NCBI GenBank assembly: GCA_040218445.1
Contig: JAVJRK010000010.1
Location: 868,001 to 932,000, forward strand
DNA: 64,000 nucleotides
Reading direction: 5' to 3'
DNA from: UBA1479 sp040218445
GTDB lineage: Bacteria > Pseudomonadota > Alphaproteobacteria > Rhodospirillales > Casp-alpha2
The notes under the pieces are model-generated. The model was not told the DNA's origin, did no database searches, and saw only the letters and a list, made by a program, of their open reading frames with translations. Below are positions 36,184 to 45,828 of the stretch, in pieces (positions within the stretch are counted from its first letter, which is position 1; each line of letters opens with the position of its first letter). The translations under genes and the position numbers were made by a program.

Positions 36184-36947
36184 CGATAGGTCCGCCCGGC
36201 GAACCGTTCGGACATGTAGTCTTCGGCTTCGGCCAGGCCGTCGGGCGTGCCGACATGGAACCATTCGCCGTCGTGCATGACGCCGTAAAGGCGTTCGGCT
36301 TCGATGGCCTTGTCGTAGAGCAGGTTGAGGGAGAACGCCCCCCCGGGCGTGTCCGCGAACAGGCGCGGATGGAGAATCTGCACCCCGGTGAACAGCCAGG
36401 GGGCGACTTCCATTTCCGGGCGGCGGGTCAGGCGGCCGTCCGGTTCCGCGCAGAAATCACCGCGTCCTTCATAGCCGAAGGCCTCGACCGTGGAATGCAG
36501 CAGCAGCAGGCCGTCCATTTTTTCGTCGTCCCAGCAGGACACCAGCCGGGGCAGGATGGCATGGGGGCCGTTCAGCAACAGGGCATCGGAATTGGCGACA
36601 TAGAACGGATCGTCACCGAAATGGTCGAGCGCGTTCTTGACCCCACCACCGGTTTCCAGGCGTTCGGCCTCGTGCACGATGGTGATCCTGGGGGTGGCGC
36701 GCCCGGCCAGATGGCTTTCCAGTTGGTCGGCCAGATGGAACACGTTGACCACGGCGTCTTCGACGCCGGCTTCTTCCAGGCGGTCGAGCATATGGTCGAT
36801 CAGCGCACGGCCGTCGACCTGGATCAGGGGTTTGGGCGTTGTTTCCGTCAGCGGGCGCATGCGCGTTCCCAGACCCGCCGCCAGGACCATGGCCCGGGTC
36901 GGGGGGGTGGGGGCCGGGCGGGCCGGCGCATCCCCGGGCGTGGTCAC
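36180..36947 (-). CDS. murU: Nucleotidyltransferase, MurU-like (N-acetylmuramate-1-phosphate uridylyltransferase)
   Basis: Sugar-phosphate nucleotidyltransferase: AAGLGTRMRPLTETTPKPL near residue 22, the DGRALIDH block, VANSDALLLNG and WFHVGTPDGL. Placed with a kinase of AmgK type, it probably converts MurNAc-1-P to UDP-MurNAc in peptidoglycan recycling, a route that bypasses de novo UDP-MurNAc synthesis. Assignment rests on the pair and on sequence class; other sugar phosphates cannot be excluded. Overlaps both neighbours by four bases. Confidence 0.8.
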   Translation of the reverse strand: MTTPGDAPARPAPTPPTRAMVLAAGLGTRMRPLTETTPKPLIQVDGRALIDHMLDRLEEAGVEDAVVNVFHLADQLESHLAGRATPRITIVHEAERLETGGGVKNALDHFGDDPFYVANSDALLLNGPHAILPRLVSCWDDEKMDGLLLLHSTVEAFGYEGRGDFCAEPDGRLTRRPEMEVAPWLFTGVQILHPRLFADTPGGAFSLNLLYDKAIEAERLYGVMHDGEWFHVGTPDGLAEAEDYMSERFAGRTYR

Positions 36948-37966
36948 GCGGCGGCCTCCGGCTGGGACGGCGGCGGCACGATGCGGTTTTCCTGGGGGAT
37001 GGCGGCATCGATCCAGGCCTTGACCTCGGCCAAGGCCGGATGGGCCAGGGCGCGCTCCAGCATGCTCCAGACATGGGGGATATGGCTCAGGTACTGGGGT
37101 TTTTCATCACGGTGGGACAGGCGGGTGAAAATGCCGATGACCTTGGCATGGCGCTGCGCGCCCAGAATGGCGTAACTGGCGCCGAGCGCATCATGGTCCA
37201 GATCGGGGAAGGCTGCCAGATAGCGCGCCAGCATATGGGCGGTCAGCACCGGGTCGACTTCGCGCCGGGCGTCTTCCAGCAGCGACATCAGGTCATAGAC
37301 GGGCGAGCCGGCGACCGCGTCCTGAAAATCCAGCAGGCCGCAACGCTGGATGCCGCTGCGGTCGGGAAGCCAGATCAGGTTGTCGACGTGGAAATCGCGC
37401 AGCACCAAAGTCTTGGGCTGGGCCAGAACCTGACGTAGGGGCTGGCGCCATGCTTCGAAATAGTCCTGGCGGGCATCGTCATCCAACTCGTGGCCCATCA
37501 CCGCCGGCAGGTACCAATCGGCCAGCAGACAGGCCTCTTCCATCAGTTTGCGCTCGTCATAGGGCGGCAGGGCGCGGGGCACGGCCGTTTCGGGCGGGCG
37601 GTCATGAATATGGATCAGCACATCGACGGCACAGGCATAAAGTGCTTCCGCGTCCGCGCCGTCAGCCAGCATGCGGGTATAGGTCGCATCGCCCAGGTCT
37701 TCCAGCAACAGCAGGCCCGCTGCCGGGTCTTCGGCGAAGACTTCCGGGGCGCTCAGACCCATTTTGATCAAATGGCGGGCGATGGAAACGAAGGGGCGGA
37801 CGTCTTCCTTGGGCGGCGGCGCGTCCATCAGCACGGCGCGGCGGCCGCCGTCGTCCAGGCGGTGATAGCCCCGGAACGACGCATCGGCGGCCAGCACGCT
37901 GCGTGCGGCCCCGGACCAGCCGTGCCGGTCGAGGAAGCGGTCGATCAGATCATCGCGTTCAGCCAT
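36944..37966 (-). CDS. amgK: Aminoglycoside-phosphotransferase-fold kinase, AmgK-like
   Basis: APH-type kinase of 340 residues. LLLLEDLGDATYTRML near residue 120, catalytic VLRDFHVDNLIWLPD (H-x-D-x-x-x-x-N) and GLLDFQDAVAGSPVYD (D-F-x-D metal block) are intact. AmgK phosphorylates MurNAc/GlcNAc at C1, feeding MurU. It lies between tsaE (8-base overlap) and murU (4-base overlap), an order conserved in Alphaproteobacteria. Confidence 0.82.
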   Translation of the reverse strand: MAERDDLIDRFLDRHGWSGAARSVLAADASFRGYHRLDDGGRRAVLMDAPPPKEDVRPFVSIARHLIKMGLSAPEVFAEDPAAGLLLLEDLGDATYTRMLADGADAEALYACAVDVLIHIHDRPPETAVPRALPPYDERKLMEEACLLADWYLPAVMGHELDDDARQDYFEAWRQPLRQVLAQPKTLVLRDFHVDNLIWLPDRSGIQRCGLLDFQDAVAGSPVYDLMSLLEDARREVDPVLTAHMLARYLAAFPDLDHDALGASYAILGAQRHAKVIGIFTRLSHRDEKPQYLSHIPHVWSMLERALAHPALAEVKAWIDAAIPQENRIVPPPSQPEAAA

Positions 37967-38459
37967 GGATGCCTGCCTCGCTCAACCGCGATGTCCAGTC
38001 GGCGCCGCCGGAAATTTCCAGCCGGCGGGCGGTTTCAGCACTGCCGGGCATAAGCCGCAGGTTCAACCGGCGGTCCGGCAGATAGGGGCCCAGCCGTTCG
38101 GGCCATTCAATAAGGGAAACACCTTCGGCAAAGGCGTCTTCGATATCCAGCTCGAATGCTTCGTCCGGATCGTTCAGGCGGTACAGGTCAAAATGAAAAA
38201 TGGTGAAATCCGTCGTGTCATAGGGTTGAACCAGGGTAAAGGTGGGGCTTGGCACGTCTTCGTCATCGGTCGTCAGGGCCTGGATAAGGCCGCGGGCAAC
38301 CACGGTCTTTCCCATGCCCAGCCCGCCCCAAAGGGCGATGATGTCCCCGGCACGGCACAGCGGCGCCAGCCTGGCGCCAAGCGCCAGGGCCATATCCTCG
38401 CCCTCAAGGGTCAGGACCAATCCGGCTGTGTCGTCGATTGCTTGGGCCATCGCATCCAT
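37959..38459 (-). CDS. tsaE: tRNA threonylcarbamoyladenosine biosynthesis ATPase TsaE
   Basis: P-loop WGGLGMGKTVVARGLI (usual GDLGAGKT is altered to GGLGMGKT), VPSPTFTLVQPYD, FHFDLYRL and LIEWPERLG are conserved TsaE features. With TsaB and TsaD it supports t6A modification of ANN-decoding tRNAs. The ORF extends to 38525, but M at 38459 gives the family length (166 residues). A further start at 38450 is possible. Confidence 0.9.
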   Translation of the reverse strand: MDAMAQAIDDTAGLVLTLEGEDMALALGARLAPLCRAGDIIALWGGLGMGKTVVARGLIQALTTDDEDVPSPTFTLVQPYDTTDFTIFHFDLYRLNDPDEAFELDIEDAFAEGVSLIEWPERLGPYLPDRRLNLRLMPGSAETARRLEISGGADWTSRLSEAGIHG

Positions 38460-38578
38460 TGCCGCTCTTTTAACGAAATTTCCGCCGTCGGGACAAGGCT
38501 TGACCTGATCCGCCGCGCCCGCCATGTAAAGAACCCCGCTTGGTCGGCCTCTTTAAAATTCCTAAGGAGCATCTCCCG

Positions 38579-39628
38579 GTGTCCCAGACGCCCGAAACAA
38601 CAACGGAACATACGGACGTGGTCATCATCGGCGCGGGTCCCGTGGGCCTGTTCGCCGTGTTCGAATGCGGCATGCTGGGCCTGAAGTGCCATGTGGTCGA
38701 CGCCTTGGAAATGCCCGGCGGGCAGCTCAGCGCACTTTACCCGGAAAAACCCATCTACGACATCCCGGGTTATCCCAAAATCAGCGCCATCGATCTGGTC
38801 GCGCAGTTGCAGGAACAGGCCCAACCGTTCGCACCTGTTTATCACCTGGGCAGTCCGGTCACGGGCCTGACGCAGACCGATGCGGGCTGGACCGTTGCCA
38901 CGGCGGCGGGCGTCGTGATCGAAACCTCTGCCGTGATCATCGCCGCCGGGGTCGGGGTGTTCGGGCCCAACCGCCCGCCCCTGGATGGCATTCAGGATTT
39001 CGAAGACCGGGGACCGGGCCTGGGCGTGAAATACATGGTCGGCCGGGTCGAAGATTTCCGCGGCCGCCGGGTGGTCATCGCCGGCGGCGGCGACAGTGCG
39101 GTCGATTGGGCGCTCAGCCTGGCCGAGGTCGCGGACAGCCTGGCCGTGGTGCATCGCCGGCCCAAATTCCGCGCCGCCCCCGACAGCGTGCGCAAGATGG
39201 AAGCCCTGGCCGCCGCGGGTAAGATCGATTTGGTCATCCCGTTCCAGCTGGGCGGCCTGGAAGGGGCGGGCGGCACGCTGGAAGCGGTGATTGCCCGCGA
39301 TCTGGACGGCAATGAAAAGCGCCTGGAAGCGGATACCCTGCTGCCGTTTTTCGGCATGCTGCAACAATTGGGCCCGATCGCCGAATGGCAGCTTGATCTG
39401 CAGGACAATCATATCGCCGTCGATCCCGCGACCATGGCGACGGACCGCAAGGGCCTGTTCGCGGCGGGTGATATCGTGACCTATCCGGGCAAGCTGAAGC
39501 TGATTTTGACCGGTTTCGCCGAAGCCGCCGCCGCCGCCCATGCGGCCCATGCCGTGGCCCGGCCGGACGAGATCCTGCATTTCGAATATTCCACCACCAA
39601 GGGCGTGCCCGGCAGTGGGGGTGATTAG
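38579..39628 (+). CDS. Thioredoxin-reductase-like ferredoxin/flavodoxin-NADP+ reductase (FNR, YumC type)
   Basis: FAD site VVIIGAGPVGLFAVFECGM near residue 14 and NADPH site VVIAGGGDSAVDWALSLAE near residue 165, but no CxxC redox pair, so it is not a thioredoxin reductase; the AAGDIVTYPGK and C-terminal segment fit the homodimeric FNR of Bacillus YumC and its alphaproteobacterial relatives. Start GTG 38579 with AAGGAG 9 bases before it. Divergent from tsaE and 3 bases from an SDR gene. It probably supplies reduced ferredoxin or flavodoxin. Confidence 0.87.
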   Translation: MSQTPETTTEHTDVVIIGAGPVGLFAVFECGMLGLKCHVVDALEMPGGQLSALYPEKPIYDIPGYPKISAIDLVAQLQEQAQPFAPVYHLGSPVTGLTQTDAGWTVATAAGVVIETSAVIIAAGVGVFGPNRPPLDGIQDFEDRGPGLGVKYMVGRVEDFRGRRVVIAGGGDSAVDWALSLAEVADSLAVVHRRPKFRAAPDSVRKMEALAAAGKIDLVIPFQLGGLEGAGGTLEAVIARDLDGNEKRLEADTLLPFFGMLQQLGPIAEWQLDLQDNHIAVDPATMATDRKGLFAAGDIVTYPGKLKLILTGFAEAAAAAHAAHAVARPDEILHFEYSTTKGVPGSGGD

Positions 39629-39631
39629 ACT

Positions 39632-40402
39632 ATGACGGCGGATATGAAAGTCGCCGTCGTCACGGGGGCGGCCCGGGGCATCGGCCTGGCCACCGCCGGG
39701 GCGTTCCTGGATGCGGGTTGGCGGGCCGTGCTGGTCGATGTCGATGGGGCGGAATTGGACAAAGCGGCGGCGTCGTTGGCCCCGGCGGATGCGGTCCTGG
39801 CCCTGCCTGCCGATGTTTCAGATCCCACGCAGGTCGCGGCGGTCGAAGCCCGGGTGCGCGATGCGTTCGGCCGCGCCGATGCGGTGGTCAACAATGCGGG
39901 CATCGCCGTGTTCAAGCCGATCCTGGAAACCACCTTCGATGAATGGCAGCGCGTGTTGGACGTCAATCTTTCGGGACCCTTTCTGATGACCCAGACGTTC
40001 GCGCCCTTGATGATCGAAGGGGGCGGCGGGGCGGTGGTCAATATCGGATCGATCTCGGGCCTGCGCGCGTCGACCCTGCGAGTGGCCTACGGCACCTCCA
40101 AGGCGGCGCTTGCGCATCTGACCAAGCAGCAGGCGGCGGAACTGGGCGAGGTCGGCATCCGCGTTAATCTGGTCGCCCCGGGCCCGGTCGATACGGCCAT
40201 GGCCAAGGCCGTGCACACGCCGGATATTCGGGCCGGTTATCACGACGCCATTCCCTTGAACCGCTACGGCCTGGAACAGGAAATCGCGGCGGCGGTCCTG
40301 TTCCTTTCCGGCGATCAGGCGCAATACATCACCGGCCAGACCTTGGCCGTAGACGGCGGGTTCGACGCCGTGGGCATCGGCCTGCCCAGTCTGCGGGAAT
40401 AG
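39632..40402 (+). CDS. Short-chain dehydrogenase/reductase (classical SDR)
   Basis: Rossmann start VTGAARGIGLATAG near residue 10, NNAGIAVF, NIGSISG with the catalytic Ser and YGTSKAALA with Tyr and Lys are all present, and the C-terminal TGQTLAVDGG block is typical. NADH/NADPH-dependent oxidoreductase; substrate unknown, perhaps a 3-hydroxyacyl or hydroxybutyrate compound by general similarity. Tightly linked to the FNR gene before it. In-frame ATG 39632 (after two bases) or 39644 could start it. Confidence 0.85.
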   Translation: MTADMKVAVVTGAARGIGLATAGAFLDAGWRAVLVDVDGAELDKAAASLAPADAVLALPADVSDPTQVAAVEARVRDAFGRADAVVNNAGIAVFKPILETTFDEWQRVLDVNLSGPFLMTQTFAPLMIEGGGGAVVNIGSISGLRASTLRVAYGTSKAALAHLTKQQAAELGEVGIRVNLVAPGPVDTAMAKAVHTPDIRAGYHDAIPLNRYGLEQEIAAAVLFLSGDQAQYITGQTLAVDGGFDAVGIGLPSLRE

Positions 40403-40415
40403 GGGCCGGCGCGGC

Positions 40416-40760
40416 TCAGTTCATGGGGTGGCGGTAGACCAGTCGGCCTTCGTCATCGACGGTGAAGTAATCCGGCAGGTCCGGATGGTCGATGGGTTCG
40501 TCCGAATCTTCCAATTCCAGATTCTGTTCCGACACATAGGCCACATAGGGTGACTTGTCGTGGTTTTCGGCCAGCAGGTGATAGAAGGGCTGATCCTTGC
40601 GCGGGCGAACATCGGCGGGAATGCTGTCGTACCATTCCTCGGAATTGTTGAATTCGGGGTCGATATCAAAGATCACGCCGCGGAAACCGTAGACACGGTG
40701 CCGCACGAATTCGCCGAGGGGAAATTTTGCTACCGATTTACTCATGACCTTGTGGTCCAT
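40416..40760 (-). CDS. hspQ: Heat shock protein HspQ
   Basis: The 114-residue HspQ/YccV protein has FVRHRVYGFRGVIFDIDPEF near residue 19, WYDSIPADVRPRKDQPFYHLL and AYVSEQNLELED. HspQ binds hemimethylated DNA in E. coli and modulates the Lon protease. ATG 40760 is behind AGAAGG; a second ATG five codons in is possible. A clear promoter lies 42-69 bases upstream. Located where the kinase part of a DivL-like sensor would normally continue. Confidence 0.93.
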   Translation of the reverse strand: MDHKVMSKSVAKFPLGEFVRHRVYGFRGVIFDIDPEFNNSEEWYDSIPADVRPRKDQPFYHLLAENHDKSPYVAYVSEQNLELEDSDEPIDHPDLPDYFTVDDEGRLVYRHPMN

Positions 40761-40801
40761 ATTGCCTTCTTCCGAGGTCGTTTGTTCGCATGTGCACCCT
40801 C

Positions 40802-40829
40802 AATATAGTGACATGTGGCCTTGAGTCAA
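40802..40829 (-). promoter_or_regulatory. Promoter of hspQ
   Basis: On the minus strand TTGACT (40829-40824), 16 bases, TATATT (40807-40802). Confidence 0.6.
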
Positions 40830-40842
40830 AGTGGGCCAAAAG

Positions 40843-42513
40843 TTAGGGGTCGCTGTTGTCTTCCGCTGCGGACCGGGCATAGGCGATCAGCACCCCGCCG
40901 TCGGGAAGGGGGGTGTTGACGATCTCCAGAATGCGGCCGTCGGCGTGCTCGATGGTGTCGCGGGTGACCTCGCGGCGGGTCATGGCGGCCAGGATATGAG
41001 CCTTCTTGGCATCCCAATCGCCGCCGGGCGCGGCCAGGGGACGGGTCGCTTCGACGAATTCGCCGACGTGGGTATCCGTATTAAGGATGTCGGGCCCCAG
41101 GTCCCACAATCGGGTAAAAGCCGGGTTCCAGAACCTGAGCCGCCCGTCCGACCCGAACACGGCGATGGCTTCCGACAGATGCTCGAAACTGGCGCGGTAG
41201 ACCGCGTCGCGGGCGTTGTTGGAGCTTTCCAAATCCAATTGATCGGTCACGTCGTCATAGCCGAAGGCAAGCCCGCCCGACGGCATGGGATAGGTGACCG
41301 CGCGCAAGGTCCGGCCGTCCGGCAGGTGCATAAGGTCGCCCATGGGATCGCCCGCTTCTTCGAACAGAGCCAGTTGTTCCATCTTGTAGGCGCGGAAATC
41401 GGGAACTTCGGGCAGGCGGCGTTCGGCCCGCAGGTGTTCGAGAATTTCCGGAAAGTCGCGGCCCTCTTCCAGCCAGTCCGCATCCAACCGCCACATGTCG
41501 CGGTAGGCCTCGTTGGAGAATACCAGCTTGGCCGACCGGTCGAAAATGGCGATCCCGGTGCCCAGCCCGCGCAGGACGGCTTCGGTCATCATGGCGGCGG
41601 GCGGCAGGGCCGCCGGTTCGGCCGCCGGCGGCGGGCCCGGGTTTTCGCCCGACCCATGGGGGAAGGCATAGCCGATCAGCCCGCCCGTGGGGGTCGGGGG
41701 TTCGTCATCTGCGGTTTCGTCGTTTGATTCGCTGTCCACGTCCACGCCCAGGGGGCATTCGGTGACGTCGAAGCTGCGGGCCTCGCCGGCATTTTCCAAT
41801 TCCTGAATGCGGGTCACGGGCCGGGCTTCGTCGCGGGCGGTTTCCGCTTGGCCGTCATCGGGGCCGGCGACCCGCTGGCTCAAGGCGGCCTGGTTGGTGA
41901 ACACCACGCGCAGGTCGCCGTCGCGCAGCCAGATGGGAAAGGGCAGGGCATCCAGCAGGCCGCGCAGGTGCAGGTCGCGGGCTTCGGGCAGGTCGCCCTC
42001 GCCGGTCAGGTCGATCAATAACTTGGCGGCGGCGGAAATGTCGCGCATCCACACCATGTCGGCCAGGACTTTGCCGTCCTTGGCACTGGCCCGCGCTCCC
42101 ACGGCCTGAACCATGCGGCGGCCGCCCGAATCGGCGGTGGTCAGGATGATTTCGAAGCGGCGGCCTTCCTCATGCAGGAATGTGACAGACGCTTTCAGCC
42201 GTTTTGCCGAATCGCCGTCGAACCGGGCGGCGACGTCTTCGAACTTGGCATTGGTCCCGTCGGCCAGGGACAGCAGGGATGCCAGCTTGCGCGAACAGGT
42301 AATGCTGCCCGACCCCCGGTCCCACAAAAACAGCCCGTCGGGCGATCCGGCCAGGATTTCCCGGGCCTTGACGGCGACCGCTTCGATGCGTGCACGTTCG
42401 TGTTCGGCCTCGACCGTGCGGCGGCGGAACATCCAGGCCACGACAAGCAAAAGCCCGGCGCCGAGAAGCAGGCCGGTACTGAAAGCATTGATTGGGGTGA
42501 TATCGCTTAGCAC
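40843..42513 (-). CDS. Membrane PAS-domain protein in DivL/PAS-kinase position, kinase domain absent
   Basis: One membrane segment (residues about 11-29), then a PAS-like region at 45-150, a second at 185-225, a linker rich in Pro/Gly/Glu (230-310), and two more PAS domains at about 315-430 (TGIAIFDRSAKLVFSNEAYR) and 440-540 (IAVFGSDGRLRFWNPAF). The protein ends LPDGGVLIAYARSAAEDNSDP, exactly where homologous sensor kinases continue into the dimerisation helix and ATPase domain. No HisKA or HATPase sequence lies downstream in any frame. It is placed between ahcY and hspQ, beside tsaE/amgK/murU, the neighbourhood of DivL-like PAS kinases. If functional it must signal without its own kinase. 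Confidence 0.82.
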   Translation of the reverse strand: MLSDITPINAFSTGLLLGAGLLLVVAWMFRRRTVEAEHERARIEAVAVKAREILAGSPDGLFLWDRGSGSITCSRKLASLLSLADGTNAKFEDVAARFDGDSAKRLKASVTFLHEEGRRFEIILTTADSGGRRMVQAVGARASAKDGKVLADMVWMRDISAAAKLLIDLTGEGDLPEARDLHLRGLLDALPFPIWLRDGDLRVVFTNQAALSQRVAGPDDGQAETARDEARPVTRIQELENAGEARSFDVTECPLGVDVDSESNDETADDEPPTPTGGLIGYAFPHGSGENPGPPPAAEPAALPPAAMMTEAVLRGLGTGIAIFDRSAKLVFSNEAYRDMWRLDADWLEEGRDFPEILEHLRAERRLPEVPDFRAYKMEQLALFEEAGDPMGDLMHLPDGRTLRAVTYPMPSGGLAFGYDDVTDQLDLESSNNARDAVYRASFEHLSEAIAVFGSDGRLRFWNPAFTRLWDLGPDILNTDTHVGEFVEATRPLAAPGGDWDAKKAHILAAMTRREVTRDTIEHADGRILEIVNTPLPDGGVLIAYARSAAEDNSDP

Positions 42514-42547
42514 GGCAGGATGTTAATCATTGAAATCCCTGAAAACA

Positions 42548-42575
42548 AAGGAAAAGGCGGTGCCGAAGCACCGCC
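42548..42575 (-). terminator. Intrinsic terminator of ahcY
   Basis: On the minus strand GGCGGTGC, TTCG tetraloop, GCACCGCC, then TTTTCCTTTG. Confidence 0.88.
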
Positions 42576-42604
42576 TCTTAACCTTTTTTGCCGTGCAGGA
42601 CCGT

Positions 42605-43999
<1,395 letters not shown>

Positions 44000-44297
44000 A
44001 TAGAACTCCTATGTCCGTGTTTACTCGGCGCGTCACCCTGAAAAGCAGGTGCTCAAAGGCGCGCGCGGATGAAAAATAAAGTGCCGGGCGAAGGCGCGCC
44101 CGGCCATGTGTGGTGCCGGGGATGTAGCAGTACCGCGACTTTTCTTCAAGGGGGCCCCCTGAAAAGAACCTGTATGGGGTGTTGCATGAGGTCGAGAAAT
44201 TCTATGGTCTGGCTCTAGAATTTCGCGATTTTCCAGGCATCTTCAGCGCGCCATACTGCGTTCTGCTCAAAACCTGACAAACAACCACGAGGCCCTT
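44000..44297. promoter_or_regulatory. Divergent control region between ahcY and a HAD-family gene
   Basis: About 300 bases without a gene; GC-rich stems occur on the ahcY side (CACC...GGGTG nested in GCGCG...CGCGC). I compared it with SAM-II, SAH and SAM/SAH riboswitches and found no match to their conserved bases. Confidence 0.4.
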
Positions 44298-45008
44298 ATG
44301 ACCGATCCGGAAATTCTCAAACGTGAAATCAAGATCCTGGTGTTCGACCAGTACGGCACCGTCGTCGACATGCAGAAGGGCCTGACGGAAATCGCCACGC
44401 CGTTCCTGAAAGAAAAAGGCTGGGACGGCAATCCCCACAGCTTCGTCACCTGGTGGCGGCGCACCCATTTCGAAAATTCCATGATCGACGCGCTGTGCGA
44501 CCGGGGGCATACCCCCTATCGGCAGATCGGCCACCGCGCCGTGTCCGTGGTGATGGACCGGGCCGGGATCAAATATACCCAGGGCGAGGTCGAATGGCTG
44601 GTCTCCGAGATTGAAAAGCTGAAACCCTTCCCCGACGTGATCAAGGCGCTGGACGATTTGCGGGGGGCCGGATACCAATTGGCGATCCTCTCCAACGGCG
44701 ATCCGGACATGCTGGCCAACGCGGGCCCGCATATCGGGTTCAAGTTCGACCACGTGATCAGCGTCGAAGCCGCCGGATACTTCAAACCCCATTGGAAGAC
44801 CTATGCCACGGCCTGCGAGATCACCGGTTTCGACCGCACGGCCTGTCTGTTCGTCGCCAACCATGAATTCGATGTGGTGGGCGCCAAAAGCTACGGCATG
44901 CGCACGGCCTTCATCGATCGGCGCAAACGGCCGTTCGGTGCCTGGCCGGAACAGCCCGACCTGATCATTGAAAACTTCAAGGAGATGGCCGATACACTCT
45001 GTGGATGA
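44298..45008 (+). CDS. HAD-superfamily hydrolase, L-2-haloacid dehalogenase type
   Basis: HAD motif I is FDQYGTVVD near residue 17 with the nucleophilic Asp; motif II LSNGDPDML (Ser-Asn), Lys in GYFKPHWKTY and motif IV LFVANHEFDVVGA follow, the type II dehalogenase pattern. The two residues after the nucleophile (QYGT instead of VYGT) differ slightly from canonical dehalogenases, so it may act on other haloacids or phosphoesters. It overlaps the alpha/beta hydrolase gene by four bases. Confidence 0.85.
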   Translation: MTDPEILKREIKILVFDQYGTVVDMQKGLTEIATPFLKEKGWDGNPHSFVTWWRRTHFENSMIDALCDRGHTPYRQIGHRAVSVVMDRAGIKYTQGEVEWLVSEIEKLKPFPDVIKALDDLRGAGYQLAILSNGDPDMLANAGPHIGFKFDHVISVEAAGYFKPHWKTYATACEITGFDRTACLFVANHEFDVVGAKSYGMRTAFIDRRKRPFGAWPEQPDLIIENFKEMADTLCG

Positions 45009-45718
45009 CGTCTGACTCCACGCCTTCCCGCCAATTGATCCTTTGCCCCGGCTTCATGACCGACCGCGCCCTGTGGTCGCGCATGGAGCCGGGCCTGAAT
45101 GCGCTCGGCACCTGCACTTTCGCCGATCTCAGCCGCACCGACGATCTGGAAGCCACGGCGCGGGAGTTGTTGGATACGGCCCCCGACCGTTTCGCGCTGA
45201 TCGGCTTTTCCCTGGGCGGCTTCGTCGCCCGGGAGGTCGTCCGTATCGCCCCCGATCGGGTCTCGGGCCTGGTGCTGATGAATTCCTCGGCCCGCCCGCC
45301 CCGCCCCGAAATCGCCAAACGCAATGCCTTCCTGATCGGCCATACGCGGGAAAAGGGCTTTCGCGGTCTGTCGTCGGATGCGGTGAAAAAGGCGTTTCAT
45401 CCGGACCTGCGTGACGACCAGGCCTTGATCCAGGAGGTCAAGGACATGGCCTTGCGGATGGGGGTCGATGCCTTCATCAAGCAGCTGTCCATTCAGCGCC
45501 GTGACGGCCGCCCCGACCTCGCCGCCATCGCCTGCCCGGCCCTGGTCATCTGGGCGCGTCAGGACGAGCTGCGCTCGTTGGCGGAATCTCAGGAAATGGC
45601 CGACGCCATCCCGAACGCGCGGATGGAGATCATCGAGGACTGCGGCCATATGACGCCGATGGAAGCGCCGAAGGAATGCTTAAGCCTGATCGGTGAATGG
45701 TTCATCGGGCTCGACTAA
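45005..45718 (+). CDS. Alpha/beta hydrolase
   Basis: Nucleophile elbow GFSLGGFVA near residue 69 (Ser), acid in WARQDELR and His in EDCGHMTPMEAP. 237 residues, a small esterase or lipase-like fold; substrate unknown. Starts ATGA inside the stop of the haloacid-dehalogenase-like gene, so the two are an operon, perhaps for catabolism of a halogenated or ester compound. Confidence 0.85.
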   Translation: MTSDSTPSRQLILCPGFMTDRALWSRMEPGLNALGTCTFADLSRTDDLEATARELLDTAPDRFALIGFSLGGFVAREVVRIAPDRVSGLVLMNSSARPPRPEIAKRNAFLIGHTREKGFRGLSSDAVKKAFHPDLRDDQALIQEVKDMALRMGVDAFIKQLSIQRRDGRPDLAAIACPALVIWARQDELRSLAESQEMADAIPNARMEIIEDCGHMTPMEAPKECLSLIGEWFIGLD

Positions 45719-45828
45719 CCGAGCATGCGGTCATTCAATGTCTGGAAGGCATTGAACCTTTGCTATTTGAACAACTTCCTGGGCGTTGATGACATGCCCC
45801 TCTGAAAACTTTGGCAAGATGGCCAAAG

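Noticed and set aside
33049..36189. Plus-strand frames opposite addB
   Set aside because: They are Arg/Ala/Gly-rich antisense of AddB, without domains.
44000..44110. SAM-II, SAH or SAM/SAH riboswitch in front of ahcY
   Set aside because: There is a plausible stem, but the conserved bases of those riboswitches are not present.
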